Assembly: GCF_002865645.1 (NCBI RefSeq)
Contig: NW_020194559.1
Location: 930,001 to 994,000 of the forward strand
Length of the DNA stretch: 64,000 nt
Reading direction: 5' to 3'
Source: Hyaloscypha bicolor E
Lineage: Eukaryota; Ascomycota; Leotiomycetes; Helotiales; Hyaloscyphaceae
The notes beneath the pieces were generated by a model. It ran no database searches. It saw only the letters and a program-made list of their open reading frames with translations, and was not told the origin of the DNA. Shown piece after piece: positions 61,923-64,000 of the stretch (position 1 is the stretch's first letter; every line of letters begins with the position of its first letter). The position numbers and the translations under genes were made by a program.

Positions 61923-64000
61923 ATGGCTATTCCCGAACTAGTTAACTAATATTAGAATAAAAGAAAGCCCTAGAATAACTAGGCAAGAAAGCCCTAGAAT
62001 AACTAGGCAAGAAAGCCCTGGACTGGCCAGGCAAGTAAATAGGCTAGTAATCTTACTACTAAATAAAGATTTATAAGAAAGCAAGTCTCGGAATAACTAG
62101 GCAAGTTAGAAGAAGCTATAGTATAAGATACTACTAGTATATTACTAGAAGATAGACTAGAGTCTCTTATTAAGTCTCCTAAGGGATCTGAGTATTCCGT
62201 TAATATTTATAATAGAAAAGATACTTTTTTCCAGAAAGTAAAGAAAGAAAAGAAACCTATCTTATTAAAGGCAAAGTTTTAAGAATTACTTCGGAACTCA
62301 GAGGCTTTATATAAAGAGATTATTAAGCTAATTCTAAAGATATATAATATTCTTGCCTATAGCAAGAATTATCGGAATTAGCTAAGAGAAATTAAGCAAG
62401 CCCTATAAAAGAATAAAGCTATTATTAAGAAGCTTATTATATAGCCTACCGGGATAACTAGTTCCCCTATTCTAGAAAGTAGATATTTAGTTAAATTTCC
62501 TAACTTTTTTATTTTTAAAGGCATAACTAAGAATAGTATTACCTTTAATAATTAGTTAGTTTAGATTAAGAATAAGCTCCGTAGTAACTCTAATACCTAT
62601 TAGATAAAGAACCTCAAGATTATTTATATATCCGGCTATATAAGTAGTTATGTTTTTATACTAATTTCTTCTTACCTAAATCAGGATAATTAATATATAT
62701 ACGAGACTATTAGGGAACTATATACTTATCTAGAGAAGCTATATAGTAACCCGAATAAGAAATATAATACTCGGCAAGTATTTAAAAAGCTATTTATAAA
62801 AAAGGGCCAGATTTTTTAGGAATTCTATATCCTATTTCTAAGGCATATAATAAATAGAAATATTAATTTATAAGACCTTAAGAATAACCTAAATAATAAG
62901 CTTACCTAGAAGCTCTAAAAGGCTATAGCTATATACTATAATAACCCGGCCATCCGTATTATAAAGTTTATATAATACTATACTATAAATAACTAGTAGA
63001 TCTGAGCTTGCTATAAAAAGAAAAAATAAATATTTAAGAAAGCTAATAAAGATATAAATAAGCCAAGCTCAGGAGGCGCCCCTTATATAAAGCCTACTCC
63101 TAAGACCCTAGTAATAGATAAGCCTATTACCCTAAAGCCCGGATCCTTAGATCTTAAATACTATAATTATAATAGATTTAGTTATATATCTAGGAACTAT
63201 CTAGAGCCTAAGATAAAGTATATAAAGCAAGTTTTGGTAACTAAGCTAGTAGTATTTACTATAAGTAAGCTATTTAAGAATATAGAATAAGGAAATAAGA
63301 ATTCCTAAAAAAAGTCTTTTTTTTAGGGCCATATTATATAGATATAATAGAAGTTAATTTGAGCTAGTTACTAGGAAATAAAGTATTTATATTCTCTTAT
63401 ATAGTTAGTAATAATAGATTAGGTATTAAGACTTCTTTTCTTATTAATACCGGAATAAACGAATATACTTTTATTAATTCTAAGTTTATAAGAATAATTA
63501 AATAATTTCTAGATATTAAGCTTACTTAATTAGTATTACCCTATAATATAAGGGAATTTAATAGTAAGTAGGCTATACCTATTACTTACTATATTAAACT
63601 TATACTCTTAATTAATAAATAAAAGATTCTAGTACCTATACTAGTTATAGGGCTAGGTAAATATAATATAATTTTGGGATAATAGTAGTTTATAAGTACT
63701 AGTATCCTAATTAATTATAAGAATAGAAGATTAATTTGACTAGATAATTAGCCTAGAAAAAAGAATTAGGATAAGGTCCTAATTATTATATATAAGAACT
63801 TAAAATCTGGGAAAAATAACTAGTATTAAGAAAACGCAGATAAAAGAGATAAAGCTATAGCTATAAATAAGTCCTAGAGACCTTAGCTTATAAAGAGGAA
63901 ATCCCCTTATTCTTTTTCTAAGCCGGGCTTAGAAAGCTATATATAGTAAAAGAATTAAGCTTAATACTATAAAGAAATACAAATAGCCTTAGGAAATATA
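61923..64000 (+). pseudogene. gag-protease region with RIP stops, partial
   Basis: Broken only by TAA/TAG. Near its start a 24-bp unit is repeated three times (61961-62032), encoding an octapeptide of the type ARKPWTGQ; in the first two units the Trp and Gln codons are stops, while the third unit keeps them. Zinc knuckle and aspartic-protease remnants follow as described for the element. Confidence 0.65.
61961..62032 (+). repeat. Three 24-bp tandem units in gag
   Basis: AAGAAAGCCCTAGAATAACT + AGGC, twice identical, then AAGAAAGCCCTGGACTGGCC + AGGC. The third unit has TGG and CAG where the others have TAG, i.e. RIP-type changes differ between neighbouring copies. Confidence 0.9.

Larger units (their letters stand above)
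61573..64000 (+). mobile_element. 5' part of another LTR retrotransposon, cut by the window end
   Basis: A non-coding LTR-like block (about 61,573-61,870, with a CACGTGACC string and several RIP-poor positions) is followed by a coding region starting ATGGCTATTCCCGAA (61923). Gag shows a zinc knuckle at 63159-63200 reading YYNYNRFSYISRNY (C-x2-C-x4-H-x4-C with all ligands changed to Tyr), and the protease motif at about 63,440 reads LINTGINEYTF, i.e. D-T-G with Asp changed to Asn. The family is probably gypsy or copia; the RT lies outside the window. Confidence 0.7.

Overview
The window looks like nuclear DNA of a filamentous ascomycete (Pezizomycotina). Genes have short GT-AG introns (58-175 nt), the gene families are typical fungal ones (CFEM, 2EXR, highly reducing PKS, type III PKS, CYP52-like P450), and all repeats carry the mark of repeat-induced point mutation (RIP): extreme A+T, CAA/CAG/TGG codons turned into TAA/TAG stops, Cys and His codons turned into Tyr. 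I cannot name the species.

Layout. 1-23,985 is an AT-rich, RIP-destroyed block of nested transposons: LTR retrotransposon A (2,297-21,657, duplication AATTA) contains a hAT-like DNA transposon (about 9,330-20,955), which in turn contains LTR retrotransposon B (12,759-20,772) and a 131-bp element. 23,986-47,290 is GC-balanced and holds the only intact genes. 47,293-48,917 is a small AT-rich transposon with GC-rich 40-bp inverted ends. 49,260-52,700 holds two decayed genes (CFEM surface protein, 3-beta-HSD/NSDHL-like dehydrogenase). 53,160-56,724 is a second hAT-like element. 57,000-59,290 is a mixture of LTR-like repeat, minisatellite, an ankyrin fragment and a small inverted-repeat element. 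59,293-64,000 is a RIP-degraded pogo-like transposon followed by the 5' half of another LTR retrotransposon.

The centre of interest is a compact four-gene biosynthetic cluster at 25,552-41,197, arranged as two divergent pairs: P450 (-) / flavin-dependent halogenase (+), and type III PKS (-) / highly reducing type I PKS (+). I rebuilt all four gene models with introns (500, 530, 402 and 2,580 aa); all have their main catalytic residues. The HR-PKS (KS-AT-DH-MT-ER-KR-ACP) has no release domain, and the type III PKS shares its promoter, so the likely logic is: the HR-PKS builds a reduced, C-methylated acyl chain; the type III PKS takes it as starter and forms an alkylresorcinol or alkylpyrone ring; the halogenase halogenates the phenolic ring; the CYP52-like P450 oxidises the alkyl chain. 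Coupled HR-PKS/type III PKS alkylresorcinol pathways are known in fungi (for example in Penicillium soppi); the extra halogenase makes this version worth following up. Both divergent promoters carry CGG-N4-CCG sites and copies of an unexplained motif CTAATCATTACG, which also turns up inside introns; a 35-bp version is almost identical in the HR-PKS promoter and in its first intron. No transcription factor, transporter or thioesterase gene is visible in the window.
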